Shown: positions 38,468-53,230, numbered from the stretch's first letter. The stretch: 64,000 bases of DNA from Pectinophora gossypiella (GCF_024362695.1 NC_065433.1:28057700-28121699), one strand, 5' to 3'. Translations and numbers: made by a program. Notes: a model not told the origin generated them from the letters alone.

Positions 38468-41400
38468 CGCGCGGCGCACCACCGCCGCCGGCGCCCCGCA
38501 CCCGCGCTACTACTAACTGTACCATTCATATTTTGCTGTTGTTGGTGCTACCTCCTGCGGGAGGTCTGCTATAAGTTTAGTTATTTCTTCTTCTGAGACT
38601 GCTCTTTCATATTACATGTCGTAATGCTTACGTCAGTGCCAATATAACCAGATGCAGCGCGTCATGATCAACCAACGTAACGAATCGGCTCGTGGCTGAC
38701 ATTCCATTACCAATAACTAAATATATTAATGTATTAAACAAATATTTGTTTTAGTTTAAATATACGACTTGAAGGAATGTTTCGCTTCGTCCCACATACA
38801 GTGGCTAAGACACGCAAGGGAAACGTTTAAATGTCCTATTTGCACAATGTTAAATTAAGTTGTGTGCAGTGAAGTGTATTTGATTTGAATGTAGGTACAT
38901 CCAGGCAAAGTACGAAAACGTTTGGTAACAAATATTTTGCAATCAATATAGGTACCTATGACAGCCGTGCAGAAAAGGCCTCAATTCTCCGCTAGGAAAG
39001 TCGGGGACACGGCTACCACATCAATATGTTCCATTATATTTTAAAAATAATAATAAGAATATGGAATTTCTTTTTCATAAAGGTTTGCCAGTGTCAGTGA
39101 CACCTCCCCCGCCCCGCCCCACGCCCCGCGCCACACCAATCAGCGGTTCCCCTGTGGGTACAACACCCAATTACACTGGCCAAGCACACGCGGTTTCCAT
39201 GGAAACTAATCTATCTACTTTGTCAAATGTTTGTTGATGGCCTGGGAACATTCAACGTTGAGTATAACGCGACGTCTCGACCGCGGACGAACGTCCTAAC
39301 CTATCATAGTAGGAAATGGCTCACTGCTTACCTGACGATGACTCTGATACTGCACTGGGGCCTTTACCTTCTTACTGTTACAAATCCTCGTATAAGGTGT
39401 CACTTAGAAGTAGTGTCACTTACCTGAAACAAAACATACATAGATTAAATACTTATGAAATTAATAATGTCAAACAGTAATGCGCTTGTGAATTATGTAT
39501 AGACTTATCATGTAAATGTTTACGATGTACCAAGGTATTACCTGCTATAACACTTCATGCACACATGGTTGCAATAACTCATTATTATTTTTAAGTAATA
39601 TATTATGTACAGATCATGGCAAGTTGTGAAGCTGACATGTTTATCCATGTTTAATCTAACTAAGATGCGCCGGCGCTGGCAGCGGATCACCTTTGTTTCA
39701 TAGCTAGAGACAGGAAATACACGACATAAGGTGGCTAACTGTAATCCCAACCAACTGCTACTATCTATAGATCTAAGGAAAACGACCTGCCATTAACACA
39801 ATATATGCTAAGACAAAAACTTATTGAATAATTTCAAAAATAAGTAGATATGTCTCAATTATGAGATGTCAAATCCAGAGGCGTGCTTATAATTGTTATG
39901 GCAGTTGTTATAACAAGACCGTGGCCCACCGGCCGCCAGCGCCGACCGCGCCGGCCGCCGCGGCGCGCCCCCCGTGCGTGTCTCATAAATATTTTATGCG
40001 ATACGAGACGGTTGCGCCGCGTTTTTGCTCCTTAATAGATTGCCGGCGCATGACAAACTGACGGCTCCTGCGATACTGCCGCTCTGAGAATTTCTGTCCA
40101 CCTGTTTGATAAGTAGAATGACGCAAGTCTGATGCGATTGTACTTTGATACTAAGTACTTTGTTCTAATTACTCACATTTGTTGAAATTTAATATTAACA
40201 ATAAGTAAATAGATAACTTACAAAAAATGTGTGTTTCGTATAAAACTACTGTTAAAAATTTAATAAAGAAAGTCGCATTGGAAACTGTCAGCGTGTACTC
40301 ATACAAGTTGTCCGTTGGTATGTCGGGTGAGAACCTTTTGTATCAAGTTAGATTTAAAATCTAATACTTAGCGATAAAAATCGAGCTTCTAAATCAACGT
40401 AATCTGAAGATACGGCCATTTTATGCTTCATTTTCATAATATATTTCGTAAGGGGAAAACCTATGGGGTATTTCCCATAGGCCTAGAATCATAAAGGCAA
40501 AAAGGAAGGAAAAATCCGAAAATCGTTAATTTGTTGTTTCATCACAAAAAGCAATATGATTTTACGATTAAAAACTTATTTGTATGCAGACAATAGTTTT
40601 CCAACCACAAAGTCTAAACGTCACTTAGATTATCTTCGGTTTGTACGGAACGCAATTGTTGTGAACCTTAAACATTCAAACGCTGTGAATGGCGCGTCTC
40701 TGATCGTGCCTTCGTGAACATCGGTTGCAGCGTAGACAGCTGATGCTGTGATCTTAGCTGCAAGTTGGTGTCTACGTGGTGTAGCCACCACGTTTAAGTT
40801 ATAGGGGTTAACATATGGTGTCTAATTCCTTAAAGCTGGATAAAGGTTTCACTTCGCTAGATTGCCAGGACATTGTAAAACAAAGACGCGTTGCAAGCAA
40901 TAAAAATGATTTAGAATAAGGCTATAGAGGTGTGCCCCGCGTCGCTCCACGCCGCAATTGATCTCACAAATTTGATATGCGCTGGAAGTGATCTCGCACC
41001 TTCATTCCGCGAGACAATCGAGTTTGCGCACTAGTGGAGCCTACTCGCAGATAGATGATCGTTCGACGGCGCGACAATCTAATAACTCAGCACCGCCGGC
41101 GCCGGCGGCGGGCCACACTCACTAGCTCGCTGACACCCTTCATATACTCCTCTATCTTCACCCTGTAATACTGAAAATGATTCAAATGCTCACAAACAAG
41201 TATCAATCATCGCACCAAAAACACAAACAAGACTTGCATTGGAGAGCCGCAACATCTCCCGCACATACGCGGTGTCGCAATTAAACCTGTTATTTCGTTA
41301 ATTAGGGAAGTTGGTACCAATATCGAGTGTCATAAAATGTTTTGGTTTTGTTGGTTTATGAGGTCTACTATTATTTCAGCGCTTTTATCAACCTGAACAC

Positions 41401-44400
41401 ATAATAACCCCGATAATAATAACCATCTAACTCTAGAAGGAAAATAAAAGATTACTTAAAACATAGGTACCTACACTCGAAAAACATTCCTAAAACGAAA
41501 GCTTTCTGAGCAGTTGGGTAAAAAATACTCAAATATTTCCAAGCATTATTCCAAGACCCAGTGGCATGACATATTTTAGTTGGATCGACAAATAACAGCG
41601 CAAAACATTAATTCACGGCATTCGCGAGTGATCGAAATACCGGCATCAACTACACCGGGGAAACATTTGAAAAATGTGAAACGTCCGCACCCCCTCCCCC
41701 GCTCGTCAGCATCTCCCCGTGTTACAGACCTCTCACAACATCGCGTGAACCATCAAGCACACACAGTCGGCGGCGCGTGCCGGCGATCGTGTGCGTACAC
41801 TCAGGGTTTACATCTGAGTTATTTTTAATAACTCGCGCGGGCCGCGGAAGCCGCGCTGTAATTGTCGATATTAAAAAATCCCCGTGAAGCGCGCCCTGGA
41901 AAAAGGTAAATTTATGGAACGCTTTGTATTAACCTTTGAAGAAGCATTTTTAATTTAGATAGCGCGAAATATTGACGACGGCCAGGTGAACAAGTGCTGC
42001 AAGGAACGAGCTCGCCACCACTACGTCTTATTAAAATATTGGAGACTCACTTTTATTATACAACATACCCAGGTAAACGTGCCAGAGGTAGAGCACCGAC
42101 CAGGCGGGGGGACCTAACCAAGCAGCCAGCAGGGGCCCGTTACAAGGAGCTGGACATGTGGCACAGAACCGGAGCCGAGGAGGATTACGTAAAGTCACGA
42201 CCCTCAGCAGTGAGGTGGACAACGAGGAAAAAAATAAAGATCTACTTTATACTCTTACTTCGAAAACTAAAACCAATCAAAGAATTGCGTAATGAAAAAA
42301 ATAAACATAAACACTTTGGATTGGATTGATACTTAAAGCGTGAACGTCCATTGCAGGATAACCGGGCTATCTATAACAATCATAATTATCCTACTAATAC
42401 TACAACGGTTTTTATCATCAATCCAGCTCCAAGTGATACATGACGTTATGGACGGCGTGTGTAGCGGACACCCGCTTGTTTCATTCGACGGAAGTTAAAT
42501 ACACCATCGGATATATCTTTCCATTTGTGCGAACGTCACAACATATTGAATAATCTCGCGCGCGGCGGCTCGCGCCCCCGCGGGAACATACTAAGCCGCA
42601 AATTTACATTTATGAATAATGCTTCACAGATGTGTGTTGATTTTAAGAGAATATGCCGGTCTTGCACATGAATATTTAGCACAATAACTGACTCTGATAG
42701 TATCTATTACCAGTAGCTGGGGCAATAGCCTGAGAAGCCGTCTGTCTCTACTACTAAGTAAAACTGAGAAGAAGATGCTTCTCAATTACAATCATGTAAG
42801 TAATGTACAATGCAATATTGAATAACAACAATCTTCAAATCCTTTTAATTATAAAAAACATAGTATTTTTATGCCAGACATTGGTTGTCGTGCAAGTCAC
42901 AGACCACGAGAGAAAACATGGCTCAATTAATCCGAAGACTAATTGCCAAGAAGTTTGGGCAGATTTATTGCCGCTTGGCCTGAAACAGAAAACTTAATTC
43001 GAACTCTTGACGAGCCGCTTGTGCGCCCTGCTCGTGGCTCGCGGCTCGTAGCTCGTGGGGCGACTTACCCGCTGCATTAATGTAACTCCTCACCACTCTA
43101 GTCTACTGCTGCCTACTATAGCTCATTACCGGCCTGCGCCCACCGAAGGCACGCTCCGCGAAGCCAGTAAATTTTAACAACTTTTGAGAGAAGACTGTTT
43201 TAAGTTTATAAACTACTATTAGAAAACAGAGAATCTGGACAAATAAGAACGTTCAGTGGCAGAGCCGCGGTAGATACGGCAACGAGCAACAATTGTACCC
43301 CACACCCCGCGCCCCGCGTCTTGCTCCGCGCCCCTACCTACATTTGCGAACTTCTAAAAATTTTAACCGAAATAAATTTCCCGCAAAAAAGTTGCGCAGC
43401 AAGGGTTAGGGTCCAACTTTGGCCATTACAAAGGGCGGCTTAAACGTGTCCTCTTTAAATTGCTCCACTTGGGTCATGTGTTTTACATGGGAGATTAGTG
43501 GCGGTAAATAAATGGCCCGCGCCTGCTGAAACGTTAGGTGCGTTACTCTGCTCTGTACCTATTGCAAGTGCCGAACTAAATCCATCTGAAGTGCGATATA
43601 ATTTACGAAATAAATCGATACTTATTTTATATAGTAATGAGATACATTATTTCGATAGTTAGGTGCATTTGATTCTTTCGTTTTTGTGACTAGGTCACTT
43701 ACCTACATGGTGCCTATACTACGTAATTCTTACTACAGATTAGGGATCTTGTAATTAGGTGTGTAGAACTCTATGTTGCTTCTCACAAACAACTAGATGA
43801 CAATATATAGGTACTAGCGGCCGGCGCGGGCGGCGCCGTCTGACGGGCCGGGTCAAAGGCTGGCGCTTTGTAACGCGATTACACAGCTTCTTTGATAGCC
43901 AGAAATCGAATTAAAGAAAATTCGCCAAAGAGGCGAGGCAGTGTGGGTGGGCTCGAATCAAAACGCCATTTTAACTGTGCCAATACTGAGACACCGAAAA
44001 GCAACCTATCTTTTGAATAAGCCTTTATCTGCTAGAATATCAAAGCTAGAAGGTTACCTAAAACAGAAAAAACAATACAACAAAAACACAACTGGCAGTA
44101 CATAGATACTATTCAAAAGTACGTCTCTACCGGCATGCATGAGAGGAGCCTAATGCCGCAGCTATGTATACTATTGTACATTTCGATGGCACGTTCAGCC
44201 CGGCGGCCGATGCGGTGGTGCTCGCACTTGTTCAACTAGATACACATACTCTTCTTGCCGCAAAATGCCTTAAGTTTGTCGCTAATCTATTTTCACACAA
44301 CACCTAAATTACCGGCAGCCGACTCTAAACCGCGACCTACTTGAAATAGGGTGCACAATCGCAGGAGCGGCGCGGGCGCGATTCCCCGTAATGGATGAAG

Positions 44401-44661
44401 TTGTGAGAGGGTGTCATGCAGTTTTTAAGTTTATGGAGACCTGTTGCGAGTTGCGCCGATTATTATTTGACGTAAGTTGGTGTTGGCATCTCGACGAGGA
44501 GGATTTGTTTACGAACTCAGAAGACGTTAGCGACACTAGCGCCCTCCCGCGATGAATCTAATTTTTGAGGACAAGAAAAAGCAAAGACAAATACTGTACA
44601 ACAATTTCAACTGTTATGTTTTTTGTCTACTTTCTGTATTTTATAACTGTTGGTTTTCCTT

Positions 44662-44669
44662 AAATAAAA

Positions 44670-44700
<31 letters not shown>

Positions 44701-44702
44701 AT
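44662..44702. repeat. (AAAT)n microsatellite
   Basis: About ten tandem AAAT units following a T-rich stretch; possibly the poly-A-like tail of an old retroposon. Confidence 0.9.
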
Positions 44703-45385
44703 TCAATGAAACATTTTAAGCACGTTCAATACAGTTCGGAGATGTAAAGTTCTTGGTAAGTAACAGCACTCTGATACTCTCGATGATCTAATGATCTCGA
44801 CTCGACAAACTTTCAAATCTGAAGTTAAAAATCACGTACCGAATTCCAATAATAAACGTTTCCCAAAAACTTTATCGGGTATTTCCATCCGACACCTCGG
44901 TGGCACCTCGTTAGAGTCAACCCCCACCCCGCCCCTCTGCCGCCCCCCTCGCCCGCCGATAGCCGCCGAGACACTCCAAATGTCTATAAAATTACGGACA
45001 CCTTTCGACACTTAGAAAAAAGTGATTCCCTGCTCCTTTAATATTTTCCATTTCCAAGATTCTGTCAAATTTATCGCTCGGTGAACGGAAATTAATATAA
45101 CGAAGAATATAGCATGTGCGCACAAGATGCTTGAGATAATTTCGGGGGGGTAATCTTAAACTTTGCTTATTTCCTAAAGCATGTTTAAGTATAAACACAC
45201 GAATTTAGAGAAGCGTAAGGTAGCGGCGGGTGCCGGGCCGGACACTACGTAGAGAGGTACGTGTTATTTACAGCGAGTGCCCGTACGTACCGAGGTTCGC
45301 TGTTCACAAGCGTTGATACGGTACTGCACTATTGTTTTTGCGATGCAGGCGGCGTATAATACTAAGTAACTCAGAGTTCTACAAC

Positions 45386-45450
45386 ATACATACATACATA
45401 AACTCACGCCCATAATCCCTAATGGGGTGGGCAGAGCCACAAGTAATCAG
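45386..45450. repeat. Dispersed repeat fragment with CATA microsatellite
   Basis: (CATA)n followed by 'aaactcacgcccataatccctaatggggtgggcagagcc'. The same text occurs inverted at 57325-57410 and, diverged, at 1845-1900. Confidence 0.6.
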
Positions 45451-46199
45451 TCAACTTTTACTACGAAGTAATGATATGGATGATGAACCTTGTGGTGACA
45501 ATGGATCAGATAGTTTTAGATATTAGAATTGTGAAGGGACATAATCCCTTCTGCAGGAGAGCTCTATAAAATAACAAAAGATGAACCAAATCATCTTTCA
45601 CTTCAGACGCAACTTGTGAGCAGCGGGCGGGGGCTGCGGATGTGCTGAGTATAAGACTGGAAACTTTGGAACGCTCTACCAAGAACAGCATCCTCGTCTA
45701 CAATCGTAACCTCTCGCCGACAACGCGATTACCTAGAATGCTGGTTTTTATTGGAACGTAACAGTTTGTTGGCGGCAACAGGTGACGCCACCACACGCCA
45801 CGCCACGCCACCCGCCGCCGCCGCCGCGACGCAGCCACACGCCCAATAAAAACCTTGCCCGCTCGAGATAAGAACACAATTGGATTTCGAGATGAATACA
45901 AGTTGATTAAGAAGGGGAAATTAAATAAATCTGTTGTTTGTATTAAGTGAGCTCTGGTCCCGCAGGTACACAGGACGCGCCCCGCCCCCCGCCCGCCCGC
46001 TGCCCGTCGCTAGTATATTTACCCGACAACGGTAAAGCAAAAAGGGGGTTATGTGTATGAACGCGAATGAATGTAGGAAATGAGGAGTCACTAGAAATAA
46101 ACGTCTCGAATGTTCGCTAGTTACAGGCTATGTGACCTCATACTAAGTACAAAGCGGCGCCCTCTACAGGAATTATGTCAATTTATCCTAAGAGTTCGC

Positions 46200-46512
46200 T
46201 TCTTCTTCTTCTTCTATCGTCTGGGTTGTGAGGTGGATTACCAACCCCATCAACCATGGTGTCAGGGTTACTATTCAAAGGCCCCTGACATGAATCATGT
46301 ATTGACTTACATACGTAAGTATTAACTGGGACCAACGGCTTAACGTGCCTTCCGAAGCACGGATCGTCTTACTTTTGGACAATCAGGTGATCAGCCTGTA
46401 ATGTCCTAACCAAACTAGGGATCACAAAGTGATTTTTGTGATATGTCCCCATCGGGTATCGACCCCGGAACCTTCGGATCGTGAGGCCAACGCTCAACCA
46501 CTGGACCACGGG
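46200..46512 (-). mobile_element. tRNA-derived SINE
   Basis: On the minus strand the element starts near 46512 with a tRNA-like head: TGGTCCAGTGGTTGAGCGTT (A-box region) and GGTTCCGGGGTCGATACCC (B-box region). It is followed by a core 'cgtgcttcggaaggcacgtt' and a 3' part 'gtcaggggcc...ccctgacacc' ending in (GAA)n. This is the pol III promoter layout of tRNA-derived SINEs. No target duplication was established. Confidence 0.7.
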
Positions 46513-46767
46513 GGACGGGGTGGTTACTACGGCATACGACTACCTTCTGAACATCACCATCTATAAACCTTACCTATTGAATTAAAATAGTTAAGTAAGT
46601 CATCATCATCAATTTTAGAGCCACGCTCTTGTCGGTGTAGCATTTTCCATGCTACTTTATTAGGGAAAAATAGGGCAGTGGTTTCCCTCTTGCCTTCCGC
46701 CCCCGCCCCCGCCACTGAATAGTACTGACAGTTACTGCTGCCCTAGTTAAGTAAGTATAAAATGAAT

Positions 46768-46862
46768 CTTCTTCTATCGTGTGGGTTGTGAGGTGAATTA
46801 CCAACCCCATCAACCCTGGTGTCAGGGTTATTATTGAGCCGCCATAGGCCCCTGACATGACT
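46768..46862 (-). repeat. Truncated SINE 3' end
   Basis: Near-copy of the 3' part of the SINE at 46200-46512, without head; 5' truncated. A further diverged 3' fragment is at about 47319-47390. Confidence 0.6.
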
Positions 46863-48251
46863 CGAGTATAAAATGAATATCTTGTCAACTTATTAAATTA
46901 TGTATCTAACTACATTATTTTATTGTTTGCAGAAAAGTATTTCAAAAAATATTGTTTCATACTTTTTAGAGCGCTAAACTATGCGATGATACTTAAAATA
47001 CCTATGAAAATCCTAATTTATGCGATCGTATAGATGATTGGGCATCGGTATAAGAATAGTCCGCACTATGGAGGCCGCAGCGCCCACCACGGCGCGGCGC
47101 GGTGCCACGGATACAATGATATTATATCCGGTGGCGGGGCGCCGGCGCGGCGGCCGCCTTCATTTACATCACAACAGCGCCGTGGTGCGGGTGCCGCCGC
47201 CCGCGCCCCGCCCCTCCGCACCACCGGTGCTGCATTAGTCTTAGAGCTTCAATTAATTATACGTACACTTTTGTACCGAGCACACCTTGACATTCTGTGC
47301 AATCAAATTGCTGTGCAACAAAGCGACCCTGGTGTTAGGGTTAGTATCGAGCCGCCTACGGCCTCTGACATGGCTCATGTAACGACCACGTATTCAAACT
47401 AGACGCCACTATGATATAATCCGCGAACTATATAAGTATTCGTACCCACCGCAATACCAACCCACCAAGCAATTGTCTACGCCTAATTGTAACACGCCTG
47501 CAGGAACACGTACCGTATAACCTGTAAAGCACAGTCTACGTGTAAACGCGGCGAATACCAATAAAGCGACTCTAGAATTATTTTAGACTCGACATTGCGC
47601 GCCGATGCAGACTACGACCTACATTTCAAATCTGTCATTGTAGCCCAATTCTGAGCGCATATTATGCAGATGAACTAAAATAAAAGCCGCGACCGCGCGG
47701 CCACCAGCGCCCACTCACGCCCGCTCCGGCTGCTAATCGGCGGCCGACACGTAATAACGCGGCCCTAAAAGGGTCCCAGTGTAATGGAGCGATTTTCGTT
47801 TAGGTAATTATGCGTGGCGAGCGACCCGCCTCCATTGTGTCGCCACTCTCGACGTTTTGTCTCCGCAGGATCGCGGTTACATCTTAGCCTCTCGTAAAAA
47901 GTTAAACACGAAACTAAAACACTTACAAAAATGCATCAAATAAGCTGTCTTTTTTTTCTAAATATAGGATCAAGCTTAAATTACATGACGTTGCGAACGC
48001 GGGTCAGGGGTTTGTGTCACTTGCATGGTCACAAGATGGGTGCCAACGGCGACGTCGCCGGCAGGAGTTATGAGCAGTGACAACGTCCCAATCTCAAACT
48101 GCGACGCAGGCAACTGGTAAGTGACAGGTGTCACCCTCCGATACAAACAGTTATCCCGATTGTAACAAGAATGGATTGTAAGAAGACGCCTTATTAATTT
48201 ATTTACTTAAGTAAATTATCGACAAGTATTAAGAGAGCGAGATGTTCGGTC

Positions 48252-48300
48252 AGCACCCGGCACCAGGCACCCGGCACCCGGCACCCGGCACCCGGCACCG
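48252..48300. repeat. CACCCGGC minisatellite
   Basis: About six units of the 8-bp word CACCCGGC, one with an A substitution. Confidence 0.85.
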
Positions 48301-51300
48301 CCGGGCGGATGCTGTGCTGAATAATCGCCGCTTTTGTTTGTGGCTAATTAAGGATTCAGCGGCTCGCGCGCCACCAACCGCTAACTCTGTCACTACCCGC
48401 AAAACGATTTGTGTAAAATGTTGATTCACTAACTTACAGAAAAACGCGGTTGAATTATTTTTAGGAGTTTTGGTAGCCGCACACACACGGCGGCCGGGAC
48501 ACCTAGCGAAGTGCCATGTTACATAATACAAATGCGGCTAATTAGGGCTTTGCAACCAAAACGGCAAAAACGGAACCCTCACAGCACCGCCGCGTCCGTC
48601 CTTCCATTACATGTCGCAGCCTTGCGCTGCCGCTGTTTTTGTGCGCCGTTGTGTTTAATTATGCGAATGAAGGTGAATTTATAAAATGCATCATATTACT
48701 TCCGTACATACTTTTTCGAAAATCAAGAATAAATTGTTTAAACGTTTTTACAATAACATTATTACAAGAAGCACCTTACGTTCACGTGATACAGCTCACG
48801 TTCACGGCGTTGAAACGGGGCCAGCAGGGCTACGAAACGTCAGAATATCGCAGTGACCATACATAATAATATGATGATCTAAACTATAACCGTCAAGACA
48901 TTCGACTCCTACGACACGTTCTGGAGGGCACACTCAGTGGAGTAGAGGAGGTCAGTTACATCGGAGCGGAGGCAGTGCGACGCGGACCGGAACTCTACAT
49001 CACGCCGACTTCACCGATTATCGTACAATCATCAGGAAACACTTAATGACAGTTTAATGACAAGATTATGATTTTGTTTGTTATCCGTTACAGTGACATT
49101 AAAGTTATTAACGTTAGAGTGCTATTTTGTAGTGATGAAACATTTCCTAGATTAGGTTTTCATGAAATTAGGCAGTTCGATGGAACTGAGCAAGTTCCGT
49201 CAGTTGTTTTTAAAACAAAGCAACAGACAGCCGCCGGCGACGACGCTGAGCAACGTTGTTCGCAATAATGCAAAAACTTCTCAGAGGCGATGAAAATTCG
49301 GGCCGAAATTCACATTGTAATTTAAATGTTGTGTAGATAAGCTGCATATCTGAGGGCGGAATTCATAATTTATTAACCCTTGCTTATTCAACACGGCTGT
49401 CGTTGGTTTATTAATGGCCGCGCGCACTTCCGGCGCAACGCCGCTGCGCTCGCCGGCCGCCGCGTGCGTCCTCGCGGCTACTCATGCTCCTTGCCCGGTT
49501 ACTTCAGATTTACTACTTCATAACATCATTAAAATTATTCGGGCGGCGCAAATGGCTCGCCGGCGGACCGACAGGACCTCTCAACGAATTTACCGTAATA
49601 AATACAGTAGGTAGTATATTATATTTGGAAACGTGTTCGCAAGTGGCTCGTTATAAAAACTGCGCTCAAGGAAGTTGAACCCGAATCTCCCACACTTGAG
49701 ATAAATTAAATGCTCTCGCCGCGGCGCAGCGCGCGCCATAATAGCGCTTAATGTGCAGGTAATACGGCGCGGGTATAATACTTACACGGCGCTCACAATA
49801 GCGCGCAACAAAACAACGTGTCGTAAGTATTCGCACGGTTTTTCAAGCGATTCCCAATTACTCGCGTCTGAGCGTTCGAGGCTACATCTCATTCCTTTGT
49901 GACGCGGGTTCGACGCACCGCCGCGTCTCATCATTTTTATTAAAAGCTCGGCACAAATACTCGGATTTTCTATCGTAATGTTTTTAATCTTTCCGCGCAT
50001 GTTGGACGCGATGGTAGATTGAAAATCCTACCCTCTAACTTAGCCTTACAAGGTGAGGACACCTGGAGTACAAAAACGTGAATGTTCCGAACATGGGCCC
50101 GGGTCCAGGTCCGTTTGTCCGTCGGCGTGGTGAGGGGGCCGCGGGGCGGGGCCGGTACGCGCCACTTGACCCGGCGGGGAATGACGCGCTGCATAAAGCA
50201 TGCGCATGTTCCACATGCATCGCCGGCCGGCCGCCCGACACACCACACTCGGACACCTGGACGCTCTTCGCGCGGAGATCGATGTTTTTAGCACCATTTA
50301 AAGATGGAATGAACACCCAACAGCGTAATGATCCGTTCAGCAATTGTGTAAACTCATGGTTGCGGGGGCGGGGCGGGAGGGGCGCGGCGCGGTTTGAATT
50401 ACTTACTGCTGCTGTAAACAAGTTTAGAAAAGAACTCACACAAGACGGAGGTGTGCTGCGTGCGCGACTTTATATCTACGTATAATAGATACTTTCATTA
50501 CATCCGCACCAACATTTGCGAGCCCTACCATTTTCCTCGCCGTGTATTATATTTTTTTAATTTGTATCGTTCTAGTTCTTGTTTTATTTTGCTTCTTGTG
50601 GCTAGTAAGAGGGAAGAGTGTCCGGCCCGGGTGGGGGCGGTGTGAGGGCCGGTAGTGACGCCGCGTACAATGTTCAGGGTCAGGAGGGGCGCGGCGCGGG
50701 GGACTTCATTAAATTTTGATTTTTCGCCTTATTTACCGTCACCCTTGTAATGAAGCGGGGGACGACATTTTAATTCCTATCAATTTGCGTGTCAGTTTAG
50801 CTTAACGCCTGATTGTCAGTTACCTGTTTACGGACCATATTTGCATTTGTCAAAAACGGCAAAAGTAGGTGGGAGTGAGAGCAGTCAAGCGAACCGTGTG
50901 GTAAGGCACTCAATAACCTGAATGCCTACTGAAAGTAACTAAAGACCTAAATGCGTTTCAAATTATACGGATTCATATTCGGCAGGCAATAAGACGGCGG
51001 CAGGAGTAGTGCACGCTCTCATCTCCTGGCAGCCGCCCCCGCGCCCGCGCCCGCGCCCGCGCCCGCTACGTTCGCCTCCGAGCCGGACCGATTATCGCGC
51101 TCCATTTATTTAGATTGGCTCACGTTGTTCGACACGACGTTTCCCAATTATGGGAGTGAATCCATCTCGGTGTAGCTACAGAGAAATTGCGCCTCTCCTG
51201 TACGCACCTGCCTCTATGGACTGACGACCTACTTCTAAATTGCCGTACCAGCCAGATGGTAACCAACTAACACATAAAAGCTTTCGCATGTCTTGGCATG

Positions 51301-53230
51301 CCAAACACGTAGAATTAAATTAAATACATATAATATATTCACATTAAAATTAAATCAGGAATGTATTCAGCAGTCCGACAAACATAACCAGCAAACAACT
51401 CAAATCATTTTCATTGTAAATAGTTTGAAAGAGCAGTTTCTTTGTCCCGCGAGCGGCGCGCGCGGCGGCGCGGCACATTCGTCTTGTTGACACGTCAATG
51501 GCGCGGCCGCCGCCGTTGTTCACTGCGAGAGGACCAACATAACATTGTGCGTGTTTACGTGACGGTCGTAAGCAATAACAAGGCACTAGCCACCGAGCAG
51601 TGCACGGTGCGCGGGCGCAGCTGCACTGTGGGCATGAACTAAAACGTTAAAACTTAACAACTTGTGTACGGCACCGGTACGAGGACTACGCCGCGCGTCA
51701 GCCTGTGCATGTGTGTACCTGCGGTATTCCTCACCGTCACGAGACGAACAAGGATCGATTAAAATAGAGCACAAGATATAACTGTCATCGCCTTCGTTTG
51801 TAAACTAACATGGCGCTTGCTTTATTTCTTAGTAACGTTATATCCAACCGGAAGTCATTTAAAAACGTATATCTCGAGGCAGTCGCGGCGCCACGTAAGG
51901 CCGGCGGCGGCTCCTTCATATTTTATTACTTACTAAAACTACTTTATTACATTATCCACTTGTTTGGCAAGTGTGTTTTAGTTTATTTGGGTTAGAATTT
52001 GCAAAAACCAAGACGTGTAAGTGCAATCCTAAGTGCAGCCGCGTGGCCGTCTGTCCTCCCTTCAGTGGCAGCTGGCACACTCATTTCACAGCTCGCCACT
52101 CGGGATATACTCATAAATTGATGTTATTAAATGTGACAGACACCATACTCCGCTCGGCCACAACTACTATCAACTAACGCTATCTGACTTTAGTCTGTTC
52201 GCTTGGACATAATCATAATTTATGATTGTATATAAAAATATGTAAATAGTTATTATATGTATTTGGATATGTCATCAATATTGTTAACGGGTACTACCGA
52301 GCGTAGCAAACGCTACGACCCGCGGCTACGGCCCGCCGCCGGCGTCGTAGCTAAAGCGCTACACCGCTACGCTGCTACGAGCTACAGTTTATTCTCCCGC
52401 CCACTACTGCGCATAACTTTATTTCATTTCTTTCATTCGTGCTCCTTTTATATTTCACCGGTTCCAGTAATTTTTCATATTGAAACAAAAGAGTTCTTAA
52501 AAACCGGGTCAAGAGATGGAACCTCCATGAAATTCAACCCCCGCGACACGAGAACCGCCCGCTTCTTGCACCGAGTGGCACACTACAAGTATACCTTTAA
52601 TTGAATCCACTGTTTCAAACAGGTCAGTGTTTGTTCCGTGTCGTAGGTGAGGGCGGCCGATGATGGTTTTAGGTGAGACTTTCATATCGGTGTCGTTGAG
52701 TGTCGATGTAGCGGGCTCTTGACCCGCGGCGAGGGCGGGCGCGGGGCGGGGGCGGGGCCGGCGGCAGGTGATACTCCGTCAACTTCATTTAGCTGGCTTT
52801 GGATTTGACATCTATTGTCGCAGTCCATTAAGTCTAAAAATGGAATCTTGAAGCTATTTATCTGAACCATCACTAAATAGACACTTATTTTTTCTTCTAC
52901 GTAGTTTACAAATACTTATAAATATGATCCGAATGTAATGCATTTGCAGAATATTAATACTTTTTGTTTTTTTTTTTCATCGCAATGCTCATCCTACTAT
53001 TACATTGTATCGTTGTATTCGTTGTATTGTATTGTTGTTGTTAGTTCACTATACGTAATATTTAACTGTATATCCGAATAACACATGGGCTAAAGACTCG
53101 TATACACAGGCGGAGTCGCCGGCGGGCTTTACTCAATAATACTGTGCTGAGAGTTGTCGTCCTACTCATATTTGTAAACAAGGTCCCGGCGGCGTGGCGC
53201 GGCGTCAGCTGTAAGAGAGCGCGCGGCTAC

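Larger units (their letters stand above)
38468..53230. other. 14.7-kb interval without recognised exons
   Basis: No frame here has convincing protein character with splice sites. It holds many short CpG-rich islands (e.g. 39930-40030, 41080-41110, 47690-47760, 50080-50400, 51000-51070, 52700-52770), SINEs at 46.2-47.4 kb, microsatellites, and a possible RT C-terminal remnant at about 42070-42220 (GRAPTRRGDL, frames broken). It is best explained as a large dystrophin intron with regulatory DNA, or intergenic DNA. Dystrophin exons with unusual sequence could have been missed. Confidence 0.45.

Noticed and set aside
41994..42329. 111-codon + frame (GRAPTRRGDL ... TGAEEDYV) as a gene
   Set aside because: It resembles a worn C-terminal tail of a retrotransposon protein at best; no start context, splice sites or conserved continuation.
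46440..46512. tRNA gene on the minus strand
   Set aside because: A- and B-box-like words are present, but no complete cloverleaf or acceptor stem could be formed and the sequence continues into a SINE body.
50035..50485. Overlapping 100+ codon frames on both strands near 50.1-50.5 kb
   Set aside because: A CpG island makes all frames open; composition is Pro/Arg/Gly noise with no splice support or family signature.
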